A stretch of DNA of 64,000 nt. Origin: Amycolatopsis pretoriensis. GTDB taxonomy: Bacteria > Actinomycetota > Actinomycetes > Mycobacteriales > Pseudonocardiaceae. Each line of letters begins with the position of its first letter. Position 1 is the stretch's first letter. This document shows positions 24,974 to 33,637 of the stretch, piece by piece. The position numbers and the translations under genes were made by a program. Under the pieces are notes generated by a model, which was given only the letters and a program-made list of their open reading frames with translations, searched no databases and had not been told where the DNA came from. The DNA lies in the NCBI RefSeq assembly GCF_900107925.1, contig NZ_FNUJ01000001.1:1240001-1304000 (forward strand). Direction: 5' to 3'.

Positions 24974-26934
24974 GCGCCGGCCTCCCGCACCCGCACCTGG
25001 TGCCCGAAGGAGAACGCGAGTGCCTGGGGCGGCAGGTCGAGCCGGTCGACCTGGTCGCCGCGCTCGCGCGTGATCGGGTTCGCGGCGAACAGGCGCACAT
25101 CCTCCACGAGTTCGACGCCGGGCAGCCGCTGCAGCACCGCGAACACCTCACCGGACTGCACCGGCCGCCCGAACGGCCAGCCGTCGCCGTCCGGGCCGCC
25201 GCTGAGCGGGTTGAAGTAGCCGTAGAGGGCCTGGGTCGCCCGGGCGCCGAGCGCGCCCGCCGTCGTCCGGCGCCGGGCCCGCAGCCGCGCGACCACCGTG
25301 ACGCCCTGGTAGAACGGCGGTTCCACGGACACCAGCGCGCCCACGCAGCGCCGTTCGTCGAGGTGGCGCTCGATCCGGGCGCGCATGCCGGCGTCGAGCA
25401 TCAGGGTGGCGAAGGCGAGCTCGCCGGTGTCGGGCACCGCCGGCACGACGAGGACCCGGATCGCGCCGGTCTCGCGGCCGTCGGGGCCGTGCGCCGGGAT
25501 GCACCGCACGCGCGCGGCTTCCGGCGCCGCTTCGCGGGCGAGCTGCTCGTAGTCCTCGGCGGTGACCGCGCGGTCGCGGGTGCGCAGCAGCAGCGGGCCG
25601 CGGACCTGCGCGTCCTGCACCGATTCGCCGTCCACCCCGCCGATCGCGGGACGGCGGTTCACCACGCTGCTCACGAACGGGACCGGATCCCGTTGCACCT
25701 CGAGGACCTCGCGGGCGACGTTGCCGCGCCGCCCGCCACCGCAGCGGTATTCGGGGACGCGGATCGCGGCGGACTTGGCCGGGAACGCGCCGTAGTGGCG
25801 CAGGCCGCCCTCGGGCTGGCGCACCGCGGGGCCGAACACGACCTCGCCGCCGACCCGGTCGAGCACGACGTGCCGGTCGTCCGGCCCGGAGGCGGCGAAC
25901 GAGCGGACCTCGGTCCACTGCTGCCAGCCGTCCGGGCCCGAGACCTCCACGACCAGCTCGCCGTCCCCGGCGACCACCGGCGGCCGGCCGAGCGGGAACC
26001 GCTGGCCCGGCGTGCCGTCGGAGGTCCCGACGATCTCGTTGCGGATGATCTCGGCGTGCACGGCACCGGCCGTGCCGCCGATGGTCGAGGCCTCGACCGC
26101 GTGCAGCCGCGGCGAGCGCTGGTAGAACGGCTGGTTCTCCTTCGCCTCGACCAGGCGGCACCGCAGCCAGCCCGCCCGCTGCCGCGCGAGCACCGACATG
26201 GTGTGCCCGGGCGGGACGTGCACCACGATGTCGCCGGCGCGGTTGAACGCACCGGTGCTGTCGCGGTCGACCTCGCATACCACCCAGCCGGTCCCGTCCC
26301 AGGCCTCCCACAGCCACGGCGGGTCCCGCGGGTCGACGCCCTGACCCTCGACCTCGCAGTTCAGCCGCAGCAGCACCGCGCACCCGGGCACGGCGTCCGA
26401 CAGCCCGAAGCAGACCGCGTCACCGACGGCGGGGGTTTCGGTGAAGGCCGCCGGACCGCCGCCGACGAGCAGCTCGTCGGTGCGGTCGACCGGCGGCAGG
26501 CCGGTGTCGGCCGTGCTGGTCGCCAGGTGCGCGAACGAGCACGGCACGATCGTCAGCGTCCGCTCGACGGTGAACACCACGGGGTCCTCGACTTCGGTGC
26601 GCACGCTCGCGACCTGCTTGCCGGCCGCGACGACCACCGGGACGTCCCGGGCGGCCGAGAGCCAGAACGTCACGTCGGCGCGCGCCGCGGCCGGCGGGAA
26701 CAGCCGGACCCCGATCAGCTCGAGGAACCGCAGGTAGTGCCGGTCCGGTACCCGGTTGAGCCGGTAGAGCAGCTGGTCGACCATCTGCGCGAACGTCTCG
26801 ATCAGCGTGACGCCCGGGTCGGAGACGTTGTGGTCGGTCCATTCCGGACAGTTGCGCTGGACCAGGTACTTGGCTTCGTCGACCAGGTCCTGGAACCGGC
26901 GGTCGTCGAGGTTGGGCAGCGGCAGCGACATCAC
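24970..26934 (-). CDS. eCIS baseplate J-like protein
   Basis: Putative baseplate assembly protein of 654 residues, Afp11/gpJ type (TIGR02243-like). The N-terminus LPLPNLDDRRFQDLVDEAKY followed by DHNVSDPGVTLIETFAQMVD and QLLYRLNRVPDRHYLRFLEL is the family hallmark. The middle is a large beta insert, and the C-terminal third contains LLRTRDRAVTAEDYEQLARE and the gpJ-like end around LYGYFNPLSGG. In related systems this protein forms the wedge arms around the spike. It overlaps gp25 upstream (ATGA) and tail protein I downstream (ATGA). Confidence 0.93.
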   Translation of the reverse strand: MMSLPLPNLDDRRFQDLVDEAKYLVQRNCPEWTDHNVSDPGVTLIETFAQMVDQLLYRLNRVPDRHYLRFLELIGVRLFPPAAARADVTFWLSAARDVPVVVAAGKQVASVRTEVEDPVVFTVERTLTIVPCSFAHLATSTADTGLPPVDRTDELLVGGGPAAFTETPAVGDAVCFGLSDAVPGCAVLLRLNCEVEGQGVDPRDPPWLWEAWDGTGWVVCEVDRDSTGAFNRAGDIVVHVPPGHTMSVLARQRAGWLRCRLVEAKENQPFYQRSPRLHAVEASTIGGTAGAVHAEIIRNEIVGTSDGTPGQRFPLGRPPVVAGDGELVVEVSGPDGWQQWTEVRSFAASGPDDRHVVLDRVGGEVVFGPAVRQPEGGLRHYGAFPAKSAAIRVPEYRCGGGRRGNVAREVLEVQRDPVPFVSSVVNRRPAIGGVDGESVQDAQVRGPLLLRTRDRAVTAEDYEQLAREAAPEAARVRCIPAHGPDGRETGAIRVLVVPAVPDTGELAFATLMLDAGMRARIERHLDERRCVGALVSVEPPFYQGVTVVARLRARRRTTAGALGARATQALYGYFNPLSGGPDGDGWPFGRPVQSGEVFAVLQRLPGVELVEDVRLFAANPITRERGDQVDRLDLPPQALAFSFGHQVRVREAGA

Positions 26935-27341
26935 GCACCGTCCACTGGGGAGTCGTGCGGCGGGATGACGTAGAAGGGGAAGACGAGGTTGCGCGGGTCG
27001 TTCGTGCCGCGCAGGCGGTAGCGGATGTCGATCAGCAGGGTGCCCCGGTCGGCCTGGTCGAAGCTGACGACGACGTCGTCGAGGGTGATCCGCGGCTCCC
27101 AGCGCTCCAGCGCGATCCGCACCTCGTAGGCGATCTGCCCGGCGGTCGCCGCGTCGGCGGGCGCGAACACGAGGTCGTGCACGGCGCAGCCGAACTCCGG
27201 GCGCATCGGGCGTTCCCCCGGCGAGGTCGCCAGGATCAGCCGGATGCTCTCGACGACCTCGCGCTCGCCGCCGACCAGCGCGACCGAGCCGGTCGCGTCG
27301 GTGTGCAGCGGGAACGCCAGCCCGCGGCCCAGGAAGTCCAT
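26931..27341 (-). CDS. eCIS gp25-like baseplate wedge protein
   Basis: GPW/gp25-family protein of 136 residues, the Afp9-type wedge component. Family phrases are MDFLGRGLAFPLH, VESIRLILATSPGERPMRPE with the conserved GERPMRPEFG, CAVHDLVFAP and ALERWEPRITLDDVVV. In related particles it contacts the sheath base and the J-like protein. It follows the PAAR gene by one base and overlaps the J gene by four. Confidence 0.94.
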   Translation of the reverse strand: MDFLGRGLAFPLHTDATGSVALVGGEREVVESIRLILATSPGERPMRPEFGCAVHDLVFAPADAATAGQIAYEVRIALERWEPRITLDDVVVSFDQADRGTLLIDIRYRLRGTNDPRNLVFPFYVIPPHDSPVDGA

Positions 27342-27342
27342 G

Positions 27343-27624
27343 TCAGCCTCCGATCAGGACGGTCGGGCAGCCCGTGACGATCGGCGCGCCACAGGTGGCC
27401 AGGTCGCCCATCCGGGCCGCCGGCATGCCGCCGATCAGCACCGTCGGGCAGCCCGGCGGCGCGATCGGCGTCGGCGGGTGCACCGCGGGCGGCGGGAACG
27501 AGCACGTGTGCAGCGTGCCGACGTTCGCGGCGGGCATGCCGCCGATCAGCACGGTCGGCACTCCCGGCCCGGCGATGACGCCCGGGTGCCCGGTCGGGTC
27601 GCCGACCCTCGCGGCTGGTGGCAT
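27343..27624 (-). CDS. PAAR-domain spike-tip protein
   Basis: Small PAAR protein of 93 residues (Afp10-like) that sharpens the VgrG spike. It is made of repeated motifs: MPPAARVGDPTGHPGVI, two copies of GCPTVLIGG and a related GVPTVLIGG, MPAANVGTLHTCSFPP and MPAARMGDLATCGAPI. The Cys and His residues are placed as expected for the zinc-bound tip. It lies between the VgrG gene (12-base gap) and gp25. Confidence 0.94.
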   Translation of the reverse strand: MPPAARVGDPTGHPGVIAGPGVPTVLIGGMPAANVGTLHTCSFPPPAVHPPTPIAPPGCPTVLIGGMPAARMGDLATCGAPIVTGCPTVLIGG

Positions 27625-27636
27625 GTCGCTCCCCCG

Positions 27637-29460
27637 TCAGTTGATCTTGACCACGCTGCCGCGCACGGTGACGATCCCGCTCGCGGTCAGCTCCGTCTGG
27701 CCCTGGCCGGCGACCGAAACGGTGGCGCCCTCGAGCTTCGCGCCCGCCGTGCCGTTCAGCTTCAGCTGCGCTCCCGCCTCGACGCTGGCGTCGGTCTGGG
27801 CCTTCACCGTCACCTTCTGGCCCTTGAGCTCCAGCGGCCCGGTGCCGGCGTCGATGCTCACACCGTTCTGGGCCTTGACGGTGACGCTCTTGCCGCTGGT
27901 CACTTCGATGACCTGGTTCTTCTGGTCGATCTTGACCACGAACTTCGCGTCGCCGGAGGACAGGACGATCCCGTCGTCCTCGGCGAACTCGAGCTTGTGG
28001 CCCTTCCGCGAGACGAACCCGCGCAGCGCCACTTCCCCGCTGTTGCCGTCGACGACGGGCTTGGTGAACTTCGACGGCGCCGTGTCCTTGGTGTTGTAGA
28101 GGCCGCCGAGCACGTAGGGCGCTTCGAAGTCGCCGTGTTCGAAGCCGACCAGGACCTCGTCGCCGACTTCGGGCAGCACCAGCGCGCCGCGGTCCTTGCC
28201 GGCGCCCGGCTGGACCGTGCGGGCCCAGGTGCTGGAGAAGTCCTTGTCCAGCCACGGGAACGTGAGCTTGACCCGGCCGAGTTTCGCCGGGTCCTTGAGG
28301 TCGGTCACCTGCGCGGGCACGACTCCCGGCCACGTCGAGGTCTTCGCCCCGCCCGCGACCAGGCCGTAGAGCGAGCGTTCCTGGCGGCCGGAGACGGCGA
28401 ACTCGGTGGTGTAGCCGACCTCGTCGTTGAACAGGTGGCGCGTGCTGGTCAGCGTGTACTTGCCCGAAAACGGCCGGCCGACGCCGGTGAGCGTGACGGC
28501 GGTGCCGGCGCGCAGCTTCGGGTTGCCCTTGGCGACGCCGTCGAGTTCGGTGCAGGCACTGCCGAACCGGTCGGCGAGCGCCTTCGCGGTCGCGTCCGCC
28601 TCCCCCTGGCTGCGCCGGGGCGACGCGGCGTCGAGGAAGGGCGGGCCGGCGAACGTGCCCGCCAGCGCCACCGGGTCCACCCCCGGGACTTCGGTGCCCG
28701 CGTTCTTCGGGGTCGCGCTGGCGGTGATCGGCTGCTTGTTCTCGTAGTCCCAGCCGGTGACCCGCACTTCGGGGACCTGCTCGGCGGCGGTGACGCTGGC
28801 GCGCAGGCTGAGCAGCGTCCCGTGGGCTTCGAGGACGAGCGGGTCGGCGGTGGCCTTGGTGCTGGTCGGGGGCGCCCCGGCCGGCTTCTCCGGGAGTTCG
28901 AAGTTCAGCTTCCCGTCCCGGACGGCGATCTGCGCGCCGACCGCGTCGGCCAGGCGGGACAGGAACTCCCAGTCGCTGACGTTGTCCTGGGACAGCTGGG
29001 TGTTCGGCCGGCCGCCGAAGCCCCGGACGTTGTCGATCTTGCCGGCCGGGATGTTCGCGCGCTGGGCGACCTTGCGCACGACGTCGGCGATCGTCATGTT
29101 CGGATACGCCGCGACCCGGCGGCCGCGGAACAGCCGGTGCGCGTGGTCGTACCCGCGGACCTCGGTGAAGGTGCCGTGGCCGTCCAGGTCGATCGCGACC
29201 GCGGTGACCTCGCCCGAGAGCAGGTCCTGCGGGGCCTCCGGGTCGGACGTCTGGACCTTGAGCTTGATCTTGGCCCCGACCTTGAACTTCCCCTTGTCGA
29301 GCACGACGGTCCCGGGGTCGCGGAACCGCAGCACGAAGGTGTCCGGCAGGTTCCGGCTGTCGTCGACGTAGGCGTAGCTGAGCATCACCTTGACGTCGTC
29401 GGGCAGCGCGGTGCCCTCGACCTCGACCACGAGGGTGTTCGTGAAGGTCTCGTTAGCCAT
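27637..29460 (-). CDS. VgrG-like spike protein
   Basis: Central spike of the injection particle, 607 residues, Afp8-like. The first half is the gp27-like hub (FTEVRGYDHAHRLFRGRRVA; TIADVVRKVAQRANI; NVSDWEFLSRLADAVG). The gp5-like OB fold sits at about 375-450 (PGVVPAQVTDLKDPAKLGRV; PEVGDEVLVGFEHGDFEAPY; VLGGLYN). The rest is a beta-prism of short repeats (KVTVKAQTDASVEAGAQLKL; GVSIDAGTGPLELKG). No C-terminal effector extension is present; it stops after the needle at VRGSVVKIN. The start overlaps the LysM protein gene by 8 bases. Confidence 0.94.
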   Translation of the reverse strand: MANETFTNTLVVEVEGTALPDDVKVMLSYAYVDDSRNLPDTFVLRFRDPGTVVLDKGKFKVGAKIKLKVQTSDPEAPQDLLSGEVTAVAIDLDGHGTFTEVRGYDHAHRLFRGRRVAAYPNMTIADVVRKVAQRANIPAGKIDNVRGFGGRPNTQLSQDNVSDWEFLSRLADAVGAQIAVRDGKLNFELPEKPAGAPPTSTKATADPLVLEAHGTLLSLRASVTAAEQVPEVRVTGWDYENKQPITASATPKNAGTEVPGVDPVALAGTFAGPPFLDAASPRRSQGEADATAKALADRFGSACTELDGVAKGNPKLRAGTAVTLTGVGRPFSGKYTLTSTRHLFNDEVGYTTEFAVSGRQERSLYGLVAGGAKTSTWPGVVPAQVTDLKDPAKLGRVKLTFPWLDKDFSSTWARTVQPGAGKDRGALVLPEVGDEVLVGFEHGDFEAPYVLGGLYNTKDTAPSKFTKPVVDGNSGEVALRGFVSRKGHKLEFAEDDGIVLSSGDAKFVVKIDQKNQVIEVTSGKSVTVKAQNGVSIDAGTGPLELKGQKVTVKAQTDASVEAGAQLKLNGTAGAKLEGATVSVAGQGQTELTASGIVTVRGSVVKIN

Positions 29461-30214
29461 CGAGCTCCTCCAGCGCGGGCACCAGGAGCCGGGTGCCGGG
29501 CCGCAGCCGCATCGGGTCGTCGATGTCGTTGGCGTCGGCGATGGCGCGCCACCGCCCGGCGTCGCCGTAGGCGCGGAACGCCACCGAGGGCAGGGAGTCC
29601 CCGGCGACGAGCACGTGCGTGTCCCGCGCCGCGAGCGCGCCGGACGTCGGGTTCTGGCCGCCCAGCTCGCCGGAGATCTCTTCCAGGTTGATCGTGCAGA
29701 CCGCGCGCACCGGCGTCCCCGACGGCGTGAACAGCGTGTACTTCGCGGTGACGGAGGCGACGTAGGCGGGGAAGCCGGTCATGCCACCCCACTTGAAGAT
29801 CACCCACGGCGGCGACGGCTTCTTGTGCTGGCGACTGTCCTCGGTGGCCACGCAGCAGGTGAACAGCTGCTCGACCCTCTTGACGACGGCGTCGTCCATC
29901 TTGTCGGTGGCGTCGAGGAACATCTCCAGCGCGAGCTTGGCCGGATCGGACCCCTTGAACTGCGGCGGCGCGCTCTTCTTGGCGTTGGGCTGGGCGTCGC
30001 GGCCCCATTTGGCGTTCTTGCTCAGCGAGAGTTCCTTGGGGTTGAACTGGAATTCGATGTCGAACATCCAGTCGCCGGGCGGCTGCCCGGTACCCCCCGA
30101 CTGCGGCGGCTTGTGGACCTTGAGCACCGCGCGCTGCAGGTTGCTGGGCGCGCCTGAGCTGTAGGCCGCCTTGGACGGGGAGCCGGCCGAGGTGAAGGTG
30201 ACGGGCGAGGCCAT
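29453..30214 (-). CDS. CIS tube-domain protein with C-terminal LysM
   Basis: Protein of 253 residues, Afp7-like, joining tube and spike. An N-terminal CIS-tube-type domain (about 25-180) has FDIEFQFNPKELSLSKNAKW and FKGSDPAKLALEMFLDATDK. A LysM-like module closes the protein (THVLVAGDSLPSVAFRAYGD, WRAIADANDIDDPMRLRPGT). The LysM fold in these proteins is thought to bind inside the baseplate rather than cell wall. The ATG at 30214 lies 5 bases after the second tube gene; longer forms would be read from sequence coding in another frame for that tube protein. Confidence 0.9.
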   Translation of the reverse strand: MASPVTFTSAGSPSKAAYSSGAPSNLQRAVLKVHKPPQSGGTGQPPGDWMFDIEFQFNPKELSLSKNAKWGRDAQPNAKKSAPPQFKGSDPAKLALEMFLDATDKMDDAVVKRVEQLFTCCVATEDSRQHKKPSPPWVIFKWGGMTGFPAYVASVTAKYTLFTPSGTPVRAVCTINLEEISGELGGQNPTSGALAARDTHVLVAGDSLPSVAFRAYGDAGRWRAIADANDIDDPMRLRPGTRLLVPALEELDG

Positions 30215-30219
30215 CGGCG

Positions 30220-30666
30220 TCAGCCCTTCTTCGCCGGGCTGAGGAAGCCGTGGTGGGCCAGTTCGAGGGTTTCGGTGGCGACCTTGGGCGAGTCGGGCGA
30301 GAGCTGCGGCCCGCTCCACCGCACCGGGACGACGCCTTCGAGGGCCCAGCTGGCGATCACCTTGCCTTCGAGGGTGCGGGCCTCGATGGTGGCGGTCTTG
30401 CGTTCGATCCCGCTCGCGAGGCTCGCGAACCACTTGGTGATCTGCGCGCTGGCCTCGGTGACCGGGCGCGAGAGCTTGATGTTCGAGTACTTGATCCGGG
30501 TCGGCAGCTGCCAGACCATGCCGTTGTTGCCGCCCTCTTCCCGCTGTTCCATCACGAACTCGCAGCCGAGGCCGTCACAGCTGGAGAACGCGCCGAGGTT
30601 GCCGAGGTTCTTGTCGTCCAGCTTGACGACGTAGCAGACGGCAACGGCCTCTTCGGTGTCCGGCAT
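30220..30666 (-). CDS. eCIS tube protein, second copy (Afp5-like)
   Basis: T4 gp19-like tube protein of 148 residues. It shows the fold's marks: YVVKLDDKNLGNLGAFSSCD, GCEFVMEQREEGGNNGMVWQ, LPTRIKYSNIKLSRPVTEAS and a closing SPKVATETLELAHHGFL. It likely forms the ring linking the main tube to the LysM protein and spike, as Afp5-type proteins do. ATG 30666 is preferred over ATG 30672 because AAAAGGAG ends directly at 30672 and gives a proper 6-base spacing only to 30666. Confidence 0.91.
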   Translation of the reverse strand: MPDTEEAVAVCYVVKLDDKNLGNLGAFSSCDGLGCEFVMEQREEGGNNGMVWQLPTRIKYSNIKLSRPVTEASAQITKWFASLASGIERKTATIEARTLEGKVIASWALEGVVPVRWSGPQLSPDSPKVATETLELAHHGFLSPAKKG

Positions 30667-30678
30667 CGGCATCTCCTT

Positions 30679-33471
30679 TTAGTGCGGGCGATCGGTGAGC
30701 GCACCCCGGCGCTCACGGTCGAGGCGGAGTTCGGTCTTGAGGCGGCGCAGGAGGGGGTCGAGGAGTTTTTTGACGAGTTCGTCGGTTTCGGGCGGCGCGG
30801 CGGGGGCTGGTTGGGGTGCGGGCGCCGGTGGTGCCGGATCCGGGTCGCGCTGGACGGCCGGGGTCACGCTGGGGGGCGCGGGTGGGGGGCTCGGGGCGGG
30901 TTGGGGTGGTTCGTCGACGGTTCTTGCGAGCGGCAACGGCTCGCTGGGGGTGACCGGTTGTGGCGGGCCTTTGGGGGTTGGGGCTCCGAGGGTGCGGCTC
31001 GGACGGTCCTGCACCGCTCGGCTGACCGGGAGTTCTTGCACCGCCTGGGTGGTGGGGAGTGCGAAAGGTTCGCTTGGTCTACCGACCGGGAGCGGGGTGT
31101 CGTGCACCGCTCGGCTGATCAGGAGAGCGGGGAGCTCGCTCGGGTGGTCCTGCGCCGCTCGGCTTGCCAACAGGGTGGGGGAATTGTTCGGCCGGTTGGC
31201 CGGGAGCGGGAGGTCTTGCACCGCCCGGCTGACCGGGAGCGGGAGGTCTTGCACCGCCCGGCTGACCGGGAGGGTAGGCAGGTCGCCGGGAATCGGGGGG
31301 TCCTGCGCCGCTCGGCTGACCAACAGGGTGGGGGGACTGCTCGGCCGGTCGGCCGGGAGTGGGAGGTCTTGCTCGGCCCGGCTGACCGGGAGGGTAGGAA
31401 GCCCACCTGGAATCGGCGAACGCTGCGCCGCTCGACTGACGGGGAGGGCTGGGAGCTCGTTCGGGTGGCCGGCCGGGAGGTTTTGCGTTGCTCGGCCACC
31501 CGGGAAAGCCGAGGGCGCGCTCGAAGTCGGAAGGTCCTGCGCCGCTCGGCTAACCAGCAGGGTGGGCGGCTCGCCCGGCTGGTTAGCCGGGTGGGTTTGC
31601 TCCGCTCGGCCGACCGGGAGGGCAGGGGGTTCGCTCGAAGTCGGAAGGTCCTGCCCCGCCTGGCTTACCCAGACGATGGGCGGCTCGCTCGGGCGGCCAA
31701 CCTGGAGGCTTTGCGCCGCTCGGCTTACCAGCAGAGCGGGCTGCTCGCCCGGCTGGCCAGCAGAGTGCGCTTGCTCTGCTCGGCCGACCGGGAGGGCCGA
31801 AGGCCCACTCGGAGTGGGAAGGTCCTGCGTCGCTCGGCTTACCAAGAGGGTGGGCGGCTCGCTCGGCTGGCCGGCCGGGAGGCTTTGCTCCGCTCGGCCG
31901 ACTGGGAGGGTGGGGAGCCCACTCAGTCGGCCGGTCTGAACGGGAACTTCGTGCGCCCGGCTGACCGGGAGGGTGGGGAGCTCGCTCGGCCGGCCGGTCG
32001 GAGCGGGGACCTGGTGCGCTCGGACGGTCGCGAGAGCGGGAGGCTCATTCAGCTGGGTGGTCGGGGTCGGGAGGTCGTGTGCTCGGCTGACCGCGAGCGC
32101 GGGAAGCTGAGGCTGGGTGGTCGGGGTGGGAAGGTCTTGTGCTCGGCTGACCGCGAGCGCAGGCGGCTCACTCGGCCAGCTGGTCGGAGCGGGGATGTCG
32201 GGTGCTCGGCTGACCGTGAGCTCGGGAGCCTGGCCAGTCAGAGTAGGGGCGTGCTGCGCCAGCTCGGGAAGCTCGCTCGGCTGACTGGTCAGAGTGGGAA
32301 CGTGCCGCTCTTGCCCGGCCGCGAGCGCGAAAGGCTCCGCCGACCGGTCGGTCGACCGGTCGGTCGGGGTGGGGATGTCCGGCGCTCGGCTGACCGTGAG
32401 TGCGGGAGGCTCGCTCGGCCGGTCGGCCGGGGGCTCGCTCGGCGTCGGGAGGTCCTGCGCCGCTCGGCTGACCGGAAGCGCGGGGAGCTCCGTTGGCTGG
32501 ACGGTCGGCGCTGGGCCGGCGGGACTCGGGTGGTCCTCCACCGCTCGGCTGACCGAGACCGCCGCGGTCTCGGTCGCCAGTGGCTTCACCGGGAGCGCGG
32601 GCGTTTCGACCGTCCGCGCCGAAGGCTCCTCCGGTTCTCGGTTGGCCGAGCCTGGAAGCGGCGACTCGTGCACCGCTCGGCTGACCAGGCGCGCCGGCGC
32701 ATCCGGCTCCTGAGCCACCGGCAACGGGGCTCCCGGTGGCGGAGAAACACTCGTCGAGCCGCCCGGGGGGCCGGGCGGCTCAAGGGGACGGAACGTGTTG
32801 ACCGGTGGCGCATCCGGCGCTCGTGACACCGTCACCTCGGGCCGCACGATCGGCGCACCGAGCCCGAGCCGACGTGGTGTCACCTGCTCGACCACCGGCA
32901 ACGCCGGCGCCGAGACCTCCGGAACGTCCACAGGGGACACAGGAGACGGCGCAGACGGTTCCGTGATCGCCTGGACAGTCCGCACCGCAGGAACGTCCCG
33001 GGCCGAAGTCAGCGGCCGAACGACCTCCCGCGGCGACGTCACCACCGGCAGCACCACCGACGGCATCGGCGGCTCCGGGGCGAAAACCGGTTCGGAAGCC
33101 TCCTCCGGCGAGACCTCCCGCTGCACCGAGGTCTCCCACAGCCGCGACAGCCCGCTTCGCTTGCGAGACGCCCGCTGCACCACCGGCATGGCGGGCACGG
33201 GCGTCTCCAGCGTCCGGGGCTCGGCGAGGTCGCCGATGACACCCGATGGCTCGTCGGCGCCGACCCGGTGCCCGAGCGGCTCGAGGTAGGCCGGGCTCTG
33301 CCAGGACGTCAGCGACCCGCTGAACCGCTGCACCGGGTTCACCAGCGGGTACTCCTCCAGCACGCGCTGGATCGGCGGCACCCCGCGCCATTCCGCGCGG
33401 GTCACCGGCACCGGAGCAGGAACCGAAGCGGGAACCGAAGCAGGAGTCGTCTCCTTCCTGTTCCACCACAT
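30679..33471 (-). CDS. Proline-rich VSRA-repeat protein, eCIS-linked
   Basis: Protein of 930 residues that I cannot assign to a family. Residues 1-210 include scattered VQR motifs (VPPIQRVLEE, NPVQRFSG, VVQRASRKR, TSVQREVS). From about 212 to 825 it consists of roughly 27 imperfect repeats of 20-30 residues built around VSRA followed by a short polar-Pro linker, such as LPVSRAAQDLPTP. A Pro/Ala-rich stretch leads to a conserved-looking charged end (ETDELVKKLLDPLLRRLKTE, LRLDRERRGALTD). It has no signal peptide or membrane helix and is probably disordered. It lies between assembly and tube genes of the operon, so a role as particle scaffold, length determinant or cargo-binding linker is possible. 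Slippage copies suggest length varies. Confidence 0.8.
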   Translation of the reverse strand: MWWNRKETTPASVPASVPAPVPVTRAEWRGVPPIQRVLEEYPLVNPVQRFSGSLTSWQSPAYLEPLGHRVGADEPSGVIGDLAEPRTLETPVPAMPVVQRASRKRSGLSRLWETSVQREVSPEEASEPVFAPEPPMPSVVLPVVTSPREVVRPLTSARDVPAVRTVQAITEPSAPSPVSPVDVPEVSAPALPVVEQVTPRRLGLGAPIVRPEVTVSRAPDAPPVNTFRPLEPPGPPGGSTSVSPPPGAPLPVAQEPDAPARLVSRAVHESPLPGSANREPEEPSARTVETPALPVKPLATETAAVSVSRAVEDHPSPAGPAPTVQPTELPALPVSRAAQDLPTPSEPPADRPSEPPALTVSRAPDIPTPTDRSTDRSAEPFALAAGQERHVPTLTSQPSELPELAQHAPTLTGQAPELTVSRAPDIPAPTSWPSEPPALAVSRAQDLPTPTTQPQLPALAVSRAHDLPTPTTQLNEPPALATVRAHQVPAPTGRPSELPTLPVSRAHEVPVQTGRLSGLPTLPVGRAEQSLPAGQPSEPPTLLVSRATQDLPTPSGPSALPVGRAEQAHSAGQPGEQPALLVSRAAQSLQVGRPSEPPIVWVSQAGQDLPTSSEPPALPVGRAEQTHPANQPGEPPTLLVSRAAQDLPTSSAPSAFPGGRATQNLPAGHPNELPALPVSRAAQRSPIPGGLPTLPVSRAEQDLPLPADRPSSPPTLLVSRAAQDPPIPGDLPTLPVSRAVQDLPLPVSRAVQDLPLPANRPNNSPTLLASRAAQDHPSELPALLISRAVHDTPLPVGRPSEPFALPTTQAVQELPVSRAVQDRPSRTLGAPTPKGPPQPVTPSEPLPLARTVDEPPQPAPSPPPAPPSVTPAVQRDPDPAPPAPAPQPAPAAPPETDELVKKLLDPLLRRLKTELRLDRERRGALTDRPH
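31005..32829. repeat. Coding minisatellite-like repeat block (VSRA repeats)
   Basis: The block encodes the VSRA repeats of the 930-residue protein. On the plus strand a core like CGCTCGGCTGACCGGGAG recurs dozens of times with drift. Within it, 31201-31233 and 31234-31266 are an exact 33-base tandem duplication, adding 11 residues in frame, which is a sign of recent slippage. Confidence 0.8.
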
Positions 33472-33478
33472 CGCAGCG

Positions 33479-33637
33479 TCACCGTCCCTGGCTCATCCGG
33501 GTGTTGATCCGGGCGATCTCGGCGACGTAGGTCAACCGGTCGGGGTGTTCGAGGTCGAGGATGTCGTCGAGCGACCAGTGCAGGTGGTAGGCGACGTACG
33601 CGACTTCCTCGTGCAGCCGGCCGGCCGCGTACGTCAC
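33479..33637 (-). CDS. Small DUF6760-like eCIS protein
   Basis: A 52-residue protein. It reads TYAAGRLHEEVAYVAYHLHW then SLDDILDLEHPDRLTYVAEI and ends with ARINTRMSQGR, the pattern of the short DUF6760 protein common in actinobacterial eCIS operons. The GTG at 33637 overlaps the preceding stop as GTGA and has GGGGGA upstream. Role unknown; the size and position recall tail assembly chaperone products. Confidence 0.85.
   Translation of the reverse strand: MTYAAGRLHEEVAYVAYHLHWSLDDILDLEHPDRLTYVAEIARINTRMSQGR

Noticed and set aside
31005..32829. Regular repeats that could be taken for a CRISPR array
   Set aside because: The units vary in length and sequence, are in frame and encode VSRA repeats; there are no unique spacers and no cas genes.
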